The position numbers and the translations under genes were made by a program. Positions 9,731 to 17,864 of a stretch of 64,000 nucleotides of DNA are shown here, piece after piece. The notes under the pieces are model-generated. The model searched no databases. It was not told the DNA's origin and saw only the letters and a list, made by a program, of their open reading frames with translations. The stretch's first letter is position 1. Every line of letters starts with the position of its first letter. Source of the stretch: Clostridium ihumii AP5 (GTDB lineage: Bacteria > Bacillota > Clostridia > Clostridiales > Clostridiaceae); contig NZ_CCAT010000083.1 of assembly GCF_000612845.1 (NCBI RefSeq), positions 1-64,000 on the forward strand. Direction: 5' to 3'.

Positions 9731-9772
9731 GACTAGATTATTATTTTGTAAAATAATAATAAATTTTAGTCT
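9731..9772 (+). promoter_or_regulatory. Stable stem-loop in the 5' leader of the SEC-C gene
   Basis: ATTATTATTTT and AAAATAATAAT (9737-9760) are perfect complements around GT, extended by GACTA (9731) and TTTTAGTC (9765-9772). It sits between promoter and gene. It has no match to a riboswitch I know. Confidence 0.5.
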
Positions 9773-9838
9773 ATTTAAGGTAGTTAGAACGTTAAAACTA
9801 CTAAAGAAAATTAAAATATTTTGGGAGAGAGTTTACGA

Positions 9839-10963
9839 ATGATTGATGATATTCAAAAGAATATAGTTGAATTAAATAAAAGTTTAGCTATTAAAAAAGA
9901 AATAAAATATAATTTAAAAGATTGTTTAAGTGATCTTACAAAAAATAATTTAAATGAATTAGCTGCAATATATCAAGTTGTTGGACGTCATAAAATGAAA
10001 AAAGATGATTTAGTTTCAACATTATTTGATTCAATGCAAAACGAAGATGTAATTTATAATGACTTAATTTCCATAGATGAAAATGGTATGGAATTACTTA
10101 AACAACTTCAAAAAGAGAAATGTATAGAATGTACTACATCTCCAGTATACAGTTATTTATTTTTATATAATGTAGGTGTTATATTTACATATGTTAAAGA
10201 TGATAAAGTATTTATGGTTATGCCTAAGGAAACAAAAAAAGTTATAGCAAAAGTTGATTTTGAAAAATTAGCTTTAGAGCAAGAAAGATATAGAAGTATA
10301 GAAAAGTATCTTGTTGCTTTTTCTAACTTATATGGAATATTTGAACCAGAATTACTTATTGAAACATTTAACGAACAAAATAGTGAAAAGTTAGATGATA
10401 AGGAATTAGAAATTGCATTAAATAAGTTTATTGGTAAAACTGGGCTAGTTGATATAGTAGATGGTGAAATTGTTCATGAAGCTTTATTATCAGTAGAAGG
10501 TGATATAGAGCAATTAAAAGAGTTAAGAAGAGGAAAAGAGTATTATAAAGCTAATGAAGAAACTGTAAATAACTATGCTCATGATGGATATATAGATATA
10601 ACTGATGAGCATATAAAGTTTAAAACATATTTAGAAAATATCTGCAATGATGATGATAAGGTAAGTAAGATATTTGAAGATATATGTATAACATTAAGTA
10701 CTATAGATTTTGATGCTCATGATTTAGGTGGATATTTACAAAGAAATAATATAGAAATAAAGAATAGTAAACAATTTGAGGAAGTTTTAAAATTAGTTAT
10801 AAATGTTAGCAACAATACAAGAAAGTGGGCTAATAAAGGATTTACAGCTAATGAAATTTCAAAAGAAGTATTAAATGACAATGCTATGAAAAAAGTAGTT
10901 GGAAGAAACGACCCATGCATATGTGGTAGTGGGAAAAAATATAAAAAATGTTGTGGGAAATAA
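9839..10963 (+). CDS. SEC-C motif protein of unknown function
   Basis: The protein has 374 residues. The last 20 residues carry the SEC-C zinc-binding motif GRNDPCICGSGKKYKKCCGK (C-x-C-x8-C-C arrangement), the same tail found on SecA and YecA/YchJ-type proteins. The remaining roughly 350 residues are helical and charged, with no membrane segment. The N-terminal DCLSDLTKNNLNELAAIY resembles a short SAP/Rho-N-like helix pair. I chose the ATG at 9839 because GGGAGAG lies nine bases upstream; a TTG at 9821 would overlap that site. A strong terminator follows. The SEC-C call is firm; the cellular role is not known. Confidence 0.8.
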   Translation: MIDDIQKNIVELNKSLAIKKEIKYNLKDCLSDLTKNNLNELAAIYQVVGRHKMKKDDLVSTLFDSMQNEDVIYNDLISIDENGMELLKQLQKEKCIECTTSPVYSYLFLYNVGVIFTYVKDDKVFMVMPKETKKVIAKVDFEKLALEQERYRSIEKYLVAFSNLYGIFEPELLIETFNEQNSEKLDDKELEIALNKFIGKTGLVDIVDGEIVHEALLSVEGDIEQLKELRRGKEYYKANEETVNNYAHDGYIDITDEHIKFKTYLENICNDDDKVSKIFEDICITLSTIDFDAHDLGGYLQRNNIEIKNSKQFEEVLKLVINVSNNTRKWANKGFTANEISKEVLNDNAMKKVVGRNDPCICGSGKKYKKCCGK

Positions 10964-10975
10964 TTAGTTAGATAT

Positions 10976-11030
10976 AAAATACTGTTATCAAGATAATTTT
11001 TAAATTATCTTGATGCAGTATTTTTATTTT
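10976..11030 (+). terminator. Intrinsic terminator
   Basis: Long stem: AAAATACTG and ATCAAGATAATTT pair with AAATTATCTTGAT and CAGTATTTTT, ending in T-rich sequence. Confidence 0.85.
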
Positions 11031-11094
11031 AAAATGAAATTATAATATATAAGATTATACATATGTTAATTATAAATTTAAGATATAATTAATA

Positions 11095-11455
11095 TATAGG
11101 AATACAAGTTGAAACTTTAAGTTACTCATGTTTCAGTTGAGAAAGATAAATTGAAAGTGCTATACAAAATTAACAATTAACGATGAACAATTAACAATGA
11201 AGGATAAAACTGACGTCTCAGTTTTTTGAATTAAATTTTATAATAATTTGCAAAGCAAATTAGTTAACGAATAAAAAAATAGTTTTTTATATTTCTATTT
11301 TAGATATTAGTAATGAAATGAGTAATATCAACCATCATTGTTAACTGCTAATTGATAATTGTTAATTGGTTACAAATATGATAATAGAATAAATTGTAAG
11401 ATTAATAGTATCATTTGAGAAAGCTATTATTTTAAATTTAAACTTGGAATCCTAT
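11095..11455 (+). repeat. MITE-like intergenic repeat, copy B (about 360 bp)
   Basis: The start ATAGGAATACAAGTTGAAAC and the end TTTAAACTTGGAATCCTAT are imperfect inverted repeats. It contains AACAATTAACAATGAAGG (subtype II segment), the AATTTGCAAAGCAAATTAG palindrome and ATATTAGTAATGAAATGAG. It ends four bases before the Shine-Dalgarno sequence of the EcsC-family gene. Confidence 0.8.
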
Positions 11456-11469
11456 GAAGTGGAGGAAGT

Positions 11470-12180
11470 ATGGATTATAATGAATTTGCAAAGTTAGAGC
11501 TGGAGAGATGGAAATATGATATGAAAAAGAAGCCATCAATATTTGATATGGCATCAAAGGGTATTCAAAATAAGTTTAATGGAATTTTGCCTAATAAGTA
11601 TCATGAATTTATGACTACAGCTATAAAGAATATGGTTAAAGCAGTATTGTTTGGGTCTACGTATTTGACTAAAAAGCCATATTTGGGACTAAGTTTAAAG
11701 GAACGTGAAGAATTAATTATTGAAAAGACTAAGTTGTATAAGAATACTGCAATTATAGAAGGTGCTGGAACAGGGGCTGGAGGTATAATGTTAGGACTTG
11801 CAGATTTTCCATTGCTATTAAGTATAAAGATAAAATTACTTTATGATATTGCTGCAATTTATGGATTTGATGTTAAAGATTATAAAGAGAGAATATATAT
11901 ATTAAATATATTTCAGCTAGCTTTTTCCAGTCAGGAACATATAAATAAAGTATTCCATAGAGTAGAATATTGGGAGGCATATGTAAATGGATTGCCAAGT
12001 GATATAAATTCACTTGATTGGAGAGAGTTTCAGGAGCAGTACAGAGATTATATAGATTTGGCAAAACTTTTGCAAATGGTTCCAGGGATTGGAGCATTTG
12101 TAGGTGCATATGTAAATAATAAACTTGTAGACAAATTGAGTAAAACGGCTATTCAAGCATATAGGATGAGAGTTTTATAA
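11470..12180 (+). CDS. EcsC family protein
   Basis: The protein has 236 residues. The central glycine-rich hydrophobic segment GAGTGAGGIMLGLADFPLLL (about residues 98-117) and the C-terminal MVPGIGAFVGAYVNNKLVDK match the EcsC family (named from Bacillus subtilis EcsC, of unknown biochemical role, possibly membrane-associated). GGAGGA precedes the ATG. The promoter must lie within or upstream of repeat copy B, which ends 15 bp before the start. The next gene is 91 bp downstream in the same direction and may be co-transcribed. Family assignment is good; the role is not known. Confidence 0.85.
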   Translation: MDYNEFAKLELERWKYDMKKKPSIFDMASKGIQNKFNGILPNKYHEFMTTAIKNMVKAVLFGSTYLTKKPYLGLSLKEREELIIEKTKLYKNTAIIEGAGTGAGGIMLGLADFPLLLSIKIKLLYDIAAIYGFDVKDYKERIYILNIFQLAFSSQEHINKVFHRVEYWEAYVNGLPSDINSLDWREFQEQYRDYIDLAKLLQMVPGIGAFVGAYVNNKLVDKLSKTAIQAYRMRVL

Positions 12181-12271
12181 ATTATATTTAGAAAAGGTTA
12201 CACTTACGTAAATGAATGCATATTATGTAAATAATAGAAACAAATCGGTACGTGAAGGAGGTAATCTTTAT

Positions 12272-12727
12272 ATGGAAAATAAAATTTATTGCAAGGAGAT
12301 ACCTTATGCAGCAAACTTATGTATTAAAGCATCTAAACCAAGTATTAAAAGTGTTAATAAATCAAATCTTAAGATAAGAATGCTAAGTTGTAAGATAATT
12401 AAAACTTGCCTAGGAAATAGATTACTTATAAAGGGATATAAGCTTACAGAAGTGAATTATAAACCTAATGACAGTAAAGAGAGAAATACATTTATAACAT
12501 TCAAGCAACCATTTTTAGAAATAGTACCATTAAATAAAGATGGAGATGTAAAAATTCGCAATGTTGTACCTAAAGTAGAATTATGTGAAATTGAAAAGGC
12601 AAATGAAAGATGTTTTCAAGTTTTTGCTTTAATTAGTATACAAGTAGAGGTGGAGGAAGAAACTCAAGAACAAGTTTTTGATAAACATGAATATGATAAT
12701 GAAAATGACATAGAGGAAGAAGAATAG
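12272..12727 (+). CDS. SPOCS-like protein with acidic tail
   Basis: The protein has 151 residues. Its middle (SCKIIKTCLGNRLLIKGYKL) has the strand-turn-GYKL pattern of SPOCS/DUF3794, followed by PFLEIVPL and a final FQVFALISIQVEVE strand. The last 25 residues are very acidic (ending DIEEEE), unlike the other SPOCS-like proteins in this window. The ATG at 12272 follows AAGGAGGT with nine-base spacing; an in-frame ATG at 12212 would add 20 residues but has no good site. A strong terminator follows. A role in spore-surface assembly is inference from family and neighbours. Confidence 0.65.
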   Translation: MENKIYCKEIPYAANLCIKASKPSIKSVNKSNLKIRMLSCKIIKTCLGNRLLIKGYKLTEVNYKPNDSKERNTFITFKQPFLEIVPLNKDGDVKIRNVVPKVELCEIEKANERCFQVFALISIQVEVEEETQEQVFDKHEYDNENDIEEEE

Positions 12728-12767
12728 AGAAAATACATTGTTTAAAAATTGAGATTTTGAGTTTGTA

Positions 12768-12804
12768 AAATTAGAAATAAGTATATCTTATTTCTAATTT
12801 TTTA
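12768..12804 (+). terminator. Intrinsic terminator
   Basis: AAATTAGAAATAAG pairs with CTTATTTCTAATTT across a four-base loop, then a T-run. Confidence 0.85.
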
Positions 12805-12921
12805 TTTTAAGAATTTAATCTATAACATTAGGAATAATAATAAATAAAAAAAGCAAGAAATTGAAAATGTAATGTTTCATAAAAATAAATTTTGAAATCA
12901 CAGTGAATAGGAGGAATTTAT

Positions 12922-14571
12922 ATGGTTAAAGTTATTCCTTTAGGCGGACTTGGAGAAATTGGGAAAAATATGACGGTTATTGAGAGTGATAAAGAGATAA
13001 TTATAATAGATTGTGGAGCTGGATTTCCAGATGAAGAAATGTATGGAGTAGATTTAGTTATTCCTGATATAAGTTATTTAAAAGAGAAAAAAGATAAGAT
13101 ACGAGGAATATTTATAACGCATGGACATGAAGATCATATTGGAGCACTTCCATATATTCTAAAACAAATTAACATACCTATTTATGGAACAAAGTTAAGT
13201 ATCGGGCTAATAGAAAATAAATTAAAAGAACACAATATATTTTCTGAATGCAAATTAAATGTTGTAAATTCAGGTGATAATATAAGTTTCAAAGAGTTAC
13301 GAGTTGAATTTATTAGAAATACTCATAGTATAGCTGATTCATGTTCATTAGCAATTCACACTCCAGAAGGAACAATAATACATACAGGAGATTTTAAAAT
13401 TGATTATACACCTATTGATGGATTAGTTATGGACTTAGAAAGAATGTCAACATTAGGCAAAGAAGGAGTTCTTCTTTTAATGGCAGATAGTACTAATGTT
13501 GAAAGAAAAGGTCATACTATTTCAGAAAAAGCTATAGGGGATAAATTAAATAGAATTATTGAAAATGCTGATGGTAGAGTAATAGTAGCTACTTTTGCAT
13601 CTAATATACATAGAATACAACAAATAGTAGATGCATCAATAAAGAATAATAGAAAAATTGCATTTAGTGGTAGGAGTATGGAAAATATATCAAATGTTGC
13701 TACAGAACTTGGCTATTTACATATTGAAGAATCATACAGAATAAGTATTGATGAAATAAAAAATTATAGAAATGAAAATATAACTATAATAACAACGGGG
13801 AGTCAAGGAGAACCAATGGCAGCGCTTGCACGAATAGCTTTTGGAACACATAGAAAAATAAGTATAGAACAAAAAGATTTATTTATAATTTCAGCATCAC
13901 CAATACCAGGAAATGATAAACTTATATCAAGAGTTATTGATGAATTATTTAGAAAAGGTGTAGATGTAATATATAAAGATTTAGAGGAAATTCATGTGTC
14001 AGGTCATGCATGTCAAGAAGAGTTAAAATTAATTCATGCACTGGTTAAACCTAAATATTTTGTTCCTGTACATGGTGAATACAGACATTTAAAACATCAT
14101 AAAGATTTAGCAGTATCTTTAGGTATGAAAAAGGAAAATGTTTTTATTTTAGAAACAGGAAAGGTCTTAAGTATAGAAAATGAAGAAGCAAAAATAAATG
14201 GAAGAGTGAAAACAGGAAAAATATTTGTTGATGGTTTAGGTGTTGGGGATGTAGGTAATATTGTTCTTAGAGATAGAAGGTTCTTAGCAGAAGATGGAAT
14301 GCTTACTATAGTTGTTGCAATAGATAATGAAACATATAGTATAGTAGCAGGTCCAGATATTATAACAAGAGGATTTGTTTATGCAAAAGAAGCTGGTGAT
14401 TTAATAAATGAAATGAAGGATATTGCAAGAGTTGAGCTTGATAAATGTTTAGAAAATCAGATAGTAGAATGGTATGTTTTAAAAAATAATATGAAGGTAG
14501 CTTTAGAAAGATATATATATGAAAAAACCAAGAGAAGACCAACTATAATACCTATAATAATGGAAGTTTAA
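12922..14571 (+). CDS. rnj: Ribonuclease J
   Basis: The protein has 549 residues, the usual length. It is a metallo-beta-lactamase/beta-CASP nuclease: HGHEDH zinc motif at residues 67-72, then THSIADSCSLAI, IHTGDFKID and the C-terminal HVSGHA motif, with the RNase J C-terminal domain from about residue 450. RNase J carries out 5'-3' exonuclease and endonuclease steps in RNA decay and rRNA maturation in Firmicutes. AGGAGGA precedes the ATG. It appears monocistronic: a terminator stands before it and a truncated repeat element follows six bases after the stop. Which paralogue (J1 or J2) cannot be told from this copy alone. Confidence 0.96.
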   Translation: MVKVIPLGGLGEIGKNMTVIESDKEIIIIDCGAGFPDEEMYGVDLVIPDISYLKEKKDKIRGIFITHGHEDHIGALPYILKQINIPIYGTKLSIGLIENKLKEHNIFSECKLNVVNSGDNISFKELRVEFIRNTHSIADSCSLAIHTPEGTIIHTGDFKIDYTPIDGLVMDLERMSTLGKEGVLLLMADSTNVERKGHTISEKAIGDKLNRIIENADGRVIVATFASNIHRIQQIVDASIKNNRKIAFSGRSMENISNVATELGYLHIEESYRISIDEIKNYRNENITIITTGSQGEPMAALARIAFGTHRKISIEQKDLFIISASPIPGNDKLISRVIDELFRKGVDVIYKDLEEIHVSGHACQEELKLIHALVKPKYFVPVHGEYRHLKHHKDLAVSLGMKKENVFILETGKVLSIENEEAKINGRVKTGKIFVDGLGVGDVGNIVLRDRRFLAEDGMLTIVVAIDNETYSIVAGPDIITRGFVYAKEAGDLINEMKDIARVELDKCLENQIVEWYVLKNNMKVALERYIYEKTKRRPTIIPIIMEV

Positions 14572-14576
14572 AATAA

Positions 14577-14794
14577 TTTTAAAGAATGGTTTTTTATTAG
14601 ATTTGCAAAGCAAATTGGTTGAAAATAATATAAAAACTTAGTTTTTAGGTATTTCTATTTTTAATATTAGGAATGAAATGAGCAATATTAACCATAAATG
14701 TAAATTTTCAATTGTAAACTGGTTCCAAATATAAATATAGTAATATAGTTAGTATAATTTGATAAAGAGATTGCTTTGGATTTGGAACCCTATA
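14577..14794 (+). repeat. MITE-like intergenic repeat, copy C, 5'-truncated
   Basis: It matches the inner and right parts of the family (TTTTAAAGAATGG, AGATTTGCAAAGCAAATTGG, AATATTAGGAATGAAATGAG, end GGATTTGGAACCCTATA) but lacks the left 140 bp. The break falls six bases past the RNase J stop codon. Confidence 0.75.
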
Positions 14795-14855
14795 ATGTAT
14801 TATAATTTTATATGTAAGAAAGTATAAAGAGTTTTGTTTATTTGGGGGGAGTATT

Positions 14856-15545
14856 ATGATTAATGTTAATGCAGAAACTATGAGAAGTATAGATAAATAT
14901 TGTATAGAGGTTCTTGGGATAAGTGGAATGATTTTAATGGAAAATGCAGCTATTAAAATATTTACTGAAGTTAAAAATGAGTTAGTTAAAAATAATGGAC
15001 AATATATAAGTATTTTTTGTGGAGTTGGAAATAACGGAGGAGATGGTCTTGCAGTAGCAAGGCATTTGTATTTAAGTGGATATACAGTAAATGTGTTTAT
15101 TTTAGGAAAACTTGAAAAAGCAAGTAATGATTTTAAAGAGAACTTTAAAATCATAAATAACATAAATAAATTTGATGATATGAAGATAAATATAGAGATG
15201 GTTACAGAAGAAAATATTAATTTTATAAATGAGAAAATTAGAAATAGCCATATAATTTTAGACGGAATTTTTGGTACTGGATTAAAAAGAAAAGTTGAAG
15301 GAGTATATAAAGAAGTTATTTTAACTATAAATGAAAGTGGCAAACATATAATGTCTATAGATGTACCATCTGGACTTGATAGTGATAATGGAATTGAATT
15401 AGGGGCAGCTGTTAGAGCTAATAAAACCATAACTTTACAATTAAAGAAAAATGGATTTTTAAATGAACAAGCAAGAAAGTATTGTGGAAAAATAAAAATA
15501 GTTGATATAGGAATACCTGATTTTGTTATAAATAAGTTTTTATAA
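14856..15545 (+). CDS. nnrE: NAD(P)H-hydrate epimerase (YjeF N-terminal domain), stand-alone
   Basis: The protein has 229 residues and is a single YjeF_N domain. Visible motifs are the N-terminal VNAETMRSIDK, the nucleotide-binding GVGNNGGDGLAVARHL (about residues 56-71), DGIFGTGLKR and SIDVPSGLDSDNG. The enzyme interconverts R- and S-NAD(P)HX so that the dehydratase NnrD can repair both. Many bacteria have a fused NnrE-NnrD protein of about 500 residues; here only the epimerase half is present and no NnrD follows, so the partner must be elsewhere. GGGGGGAG precedes the ATG. Confidence 0.92.
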   Translation: MINVNAETMRSIDKYCIEVLGISGMILMENAAIKIFTEVKNELVKNNGQYISIFCGVGNNGGDGLAVARHLYLSGYTVNVFILGKLEKASNDFKENFKIINNINKFDDMKINIEMVTEENINFINEKIRNSHIILDGIFGTGLKRKVEGVYKEVILTINESGKHIMSIDVPSGLDSDNGIELGAAVRANKTITLQLKKNGFLNEQARKYCGKIKIVDIGIPDFVINKFL

Positions 15546-15641
15546 AATATTTAAAATAATATTTAGTACATATTTACTGTTAACTTTGAAAATACTAAAT
15601 TAGACTTTCTAATAGTTAATTTTCTTAGTGGAGGATTAAAT

Positions 15642-16832
15642 ATGGGATATATTAATTTTAAAGAAGAAGTTTCAGTTGCAAAGACTGAATTAATTAATAG
15701 AATAAATAACAATGAAAATATATTAAATAAAATGAAGAAAGATAAATCATTAGCTAAAGGATTTAGTCCAGATAAGGATTATAGTTATAAAGAAACAGAA
15801 GATGTATTAATAGGGAAAAATACTACAGAAGATGAAGAAAGTTTTTTAATTATAAGAAATACAGATTTTGTATGTGCTAAGTTTATTCAATGTAAATTTG
15901 AAAATGTAAAATTTATAGAATGTAATTTTATAGGATGTATTTTTGAAAAATGTAAGTTTTGCAATGGTGGAGTAGTTTTTGATAAATGTAATTTTATTAA
16001 AGATGATAGCAATAAAACTCCATCATTAAACAAAGAAGATAATTTCAGTTGTTATTTTAAAGATTGCAAATTATATGCTAAGTTCTTAAATAGTAAAGTA
16101 AGTTATGCAATATTTGAACAATGTTTAATGAAGAATACTAATTTAGAACAAAGCAATTTTAGCAATGCAATTATTATTTATAGTGAATTAAAAATGTTTA
16201 TAGTAAAAGATTGTAATTTAACTGGAACTAAATTTGTTAAAACATATATTAGTGATTTAGAATTTAGAGATATAAATAAAACTAAGTTAGATGAAAAAAC
16301 TTTTTTTGATAAAATAGAAGTTAGAAAAAAAACAAGAGATGAATATGAAGGATTATATACTGTTTATGAGACATTAGCAGATAAGTTTAAAGAAAACACG
16401 TTGAATAACAACTTTGGTGAATACTATTACTTATGCAAAACTATGCAAAGAAAAACGTTAAAATTAATACCTAGAATTGGTTCATACTTATATTTAGTTA
16501 CATGTGGTTATGGTGAAAGACCTTGGTATGCATTAATAACATCATTAGTACTAATTTTTATATTTGCTGTTATTTATTTATTTAGTGGAATAGATTTAGA
16601 AGGAGATGCAATTCAGTATACAGTTAACACAATTTCAACTATATCATTTAAAGATTTTATTATGCATATGAATGAAACATTAAACTTAAGTACAGGAGCA
16701 TTTGTAGGAGTTGGATACAATAATGCTAAACCAACAGAAATAAGTTACACTGTAGAAAATATAGAAATGATAGTTGGGGCAATAATGATGGGCATTGGTG
16801 TAGGAACGGTAACAAGAAAATTAGTAAGATAA
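15642..16832 (+). CDS. Pentapeptide-repeat protein with C-terminal ion-channel-like domain
   Basis: The protein has 396 residues. Residues about 75-220 are rich in A(D/N)LXX-like five-residue periodicity with Cys/Phe at the stacked positions (KFIQCKFENVKFIECNF), typical of a pentapeptide right-handed beta-helix. Two membrane helices follow, about residues 297-316 and 374-391, separated by a loop with NLSTGAFVGVGYN that resembles the pore loop of two-TM channels. Similar pentapeptide-channel fusions are known in Firmicutes, but substrate and gating are not. The gene is preceded by GTGGAGG and followed by a terminator, so it is probably monocistronic. Confidence 0.75.
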   Translation: MGYINFKEEVSVAKTELINRINNNENILNKMKKDKSLAKGFSPDKDYSYKETEDVLIGKNTTEDEESFLIIRNTDFVCAKFIQCKFENVKFIECNFIGCIFEKCKFCNGGVVFDKCNFIKDDSNKTPSLNKEDNFSCYFKDCKLYAKFLNSKVSYAIFEQCLMKNTNLEQSNFSNAIIIYSELKMFIVKDCNLTGTKFVKTYISDLEFRDINKTKLDEKTFFDKIEVRKKTRDEYEGLYTVYETLADKFKENTLNNNFGEYYYLCKTMQRKTLKLIPRIGSYLYLVTCGYGERPWYALITSLVLIFIFAVIYLFSGIDLEGDAIQYTVNTISTISFKDFIMHMNETLNLSTGAFVGVGYNNAKPTEISYTVENIEMIVGAIMMGIGVGTVTRKLVR

Positions 16833-16837
16833 ATTAA

Positions 16838-16868
16838 AACATCTATATTTTTAGATGTTTTTTTATTT
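16838..16868 (+). terminator. Intrinsic terminator
   Basis: AAAACATCTA pairs with TAGATGTTTT across a short loop, followed by a T-run. Confidence 0.85.
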
Positions 16869-16931
16869 ATAAATGAATTAAAATTTTGCAATAAAATATA
16901 TTAAAAACTTTATGATTGAATGAAAAAAGTA

Positions 16932-16962
16932 TTGACTCTAACGTTACGTGACAAATTATTAT
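16932..16962 (+). promoter_or_regulatory. MerR-type promoter with 19-bp spacer
   Basis: TTGACT and TATTAT are separated by 19 bp, the long spacer that MerR-family activators twist into shape. The spacer contains the palindrome TAACGTTA. The promoter lies directly before the MerR-TipAS gene, so autoregulation is expected. Confidence 0.7.
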
Positions 16963-16983
16963 TAGTTTATGGGAGGTGTTAAA

Positions 16984-17745
16984 GTGAATTATAAAATTAA
17001 GGAATTATCAATTTTAGCAGGTGTAAGTGTTAGAACACTTCAGTATTATGATGAAATAGGAATTTTAAAGCCAAAATCAGTTAATGAACATGGTTATAGA
17101 CTTTATAGTGATAATGAATTAGAAAGATTGCAGCAAATTTTATTTTTTAAGGAGTTAGATTTTTCTTTAATAAGAATAAAAGAGATATTAGATAATCCTA
17201 ATTACGATAAAGAACATGCAATGAAACTTCAAAAAGAATTGTTAATTGAAAAAAGAAAAAGGTTAGATAAAATAATAAACTTAATAAATAAGACAATAGA
17301 ATGTAATAAAGGAGAAATAGAAATGAGTAAAAAAGAAATGTTTGAGGGATTTAGTATGAAAGATGTAGAAGCATGTAAGGAGAAGTATTCTAAAGAGGCG
17401 GCAGAGAAGTATGGTAATACAAAAGCTTATGATGAATGCACAAAGAAAACAGAAAAATATAAAAAGGATGATTGGAATAAAATCAATGAAGATGCTAATG
17501 AAATATATAGGAATATTGCAAAACTAATGGATAGGAAGGCTGATGATAAAGAAGTACAACTGTTAGTTGAAAAGTGGAGAAATCATATTTCTAAAAATTT
17601 CTATGATTGCACTCCAGAAATATTTAGAGGTCTTGCTAAAATGTATGTACAAGATGAGAGATTTACTGAAAATATAGATAAGTTTGGTGAAGGACTTGCT
17701 AAGTTTTTAAGCGAAGCAATGATTGTATATTGCAATAGACTTTAA
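16984..17745 (+). CDS. MerR family regulator with TipAS-type ligand-binding domain
   Basis: The protein has 253 residues. The N-terminal MerR helix-turn-helix and wing (YKIKELSILAGVSVRTLQYY, then GYRLYSDNELERLQQILFFK) is followed by a coiled-coil linker. Residues about 125-253 match TipAS, the antibiotic-recognition domain of TipAL and Mta (KEKYSKEAAEKYG.TKAYDE, then WRNHISKNFYDCTPEIFRGL). Such proteins bind hydrophobic or thiopeptide drugs and activate efflux genes. I chose GTG at 16984 because GGGAGGTG lies just upstream; the ATG at 16969 overlaps that site and the likely transcription start. Its own promoter carries the 19-bp spacer. No pump gene is adjacent. Confidence 0.88.
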   Translation: MNYKIKELSILAGVSVRTLQYYDEIGILKPKSVNEHGYRLYSDNELERLQQILFFKELDFSLIRIKEILDNPNYDKEHAMKLQKELLIEKRKRLDKIINLINKTIECNKGEIEMSKKEMFEGFSMKDVEACKEKYSKEAAEKYGNTKAYDECTKKTEKYKKDDWNKINEDANEIYRNIAKLMDRKADDKEVQLLVEKWRNHISKNFYDCTPEIFRGLAKMYVQDERFTENIDKFGEGLAKFLSEAMIVYCNRL

Positions 17746-17864
17746 AATTAATTATATAATAGCATTTTTTACAATGAAATTAGCATTTTAAACAATAAAC
17801 ATTGCAAAAAACAACTATATAATAAATATTATAACATTAAATTTGTATAGTTGGAGGATATGTT

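Noticed and set aside
11161-11360. Short tandem TGTTAATTGTTAATTG and AACAATTAACAATGAAC motifs
   Set aside because: They are internal parts of the MITE-like elements, not a CRISPR array or an origin; unit length is irregular.
14708-15430. A 240-codon minus-strand frame over nnrE
   Set aside because: The plus strand encodes a clear NnrE with all motifs; the minus reading has no ribosome site and no family match.
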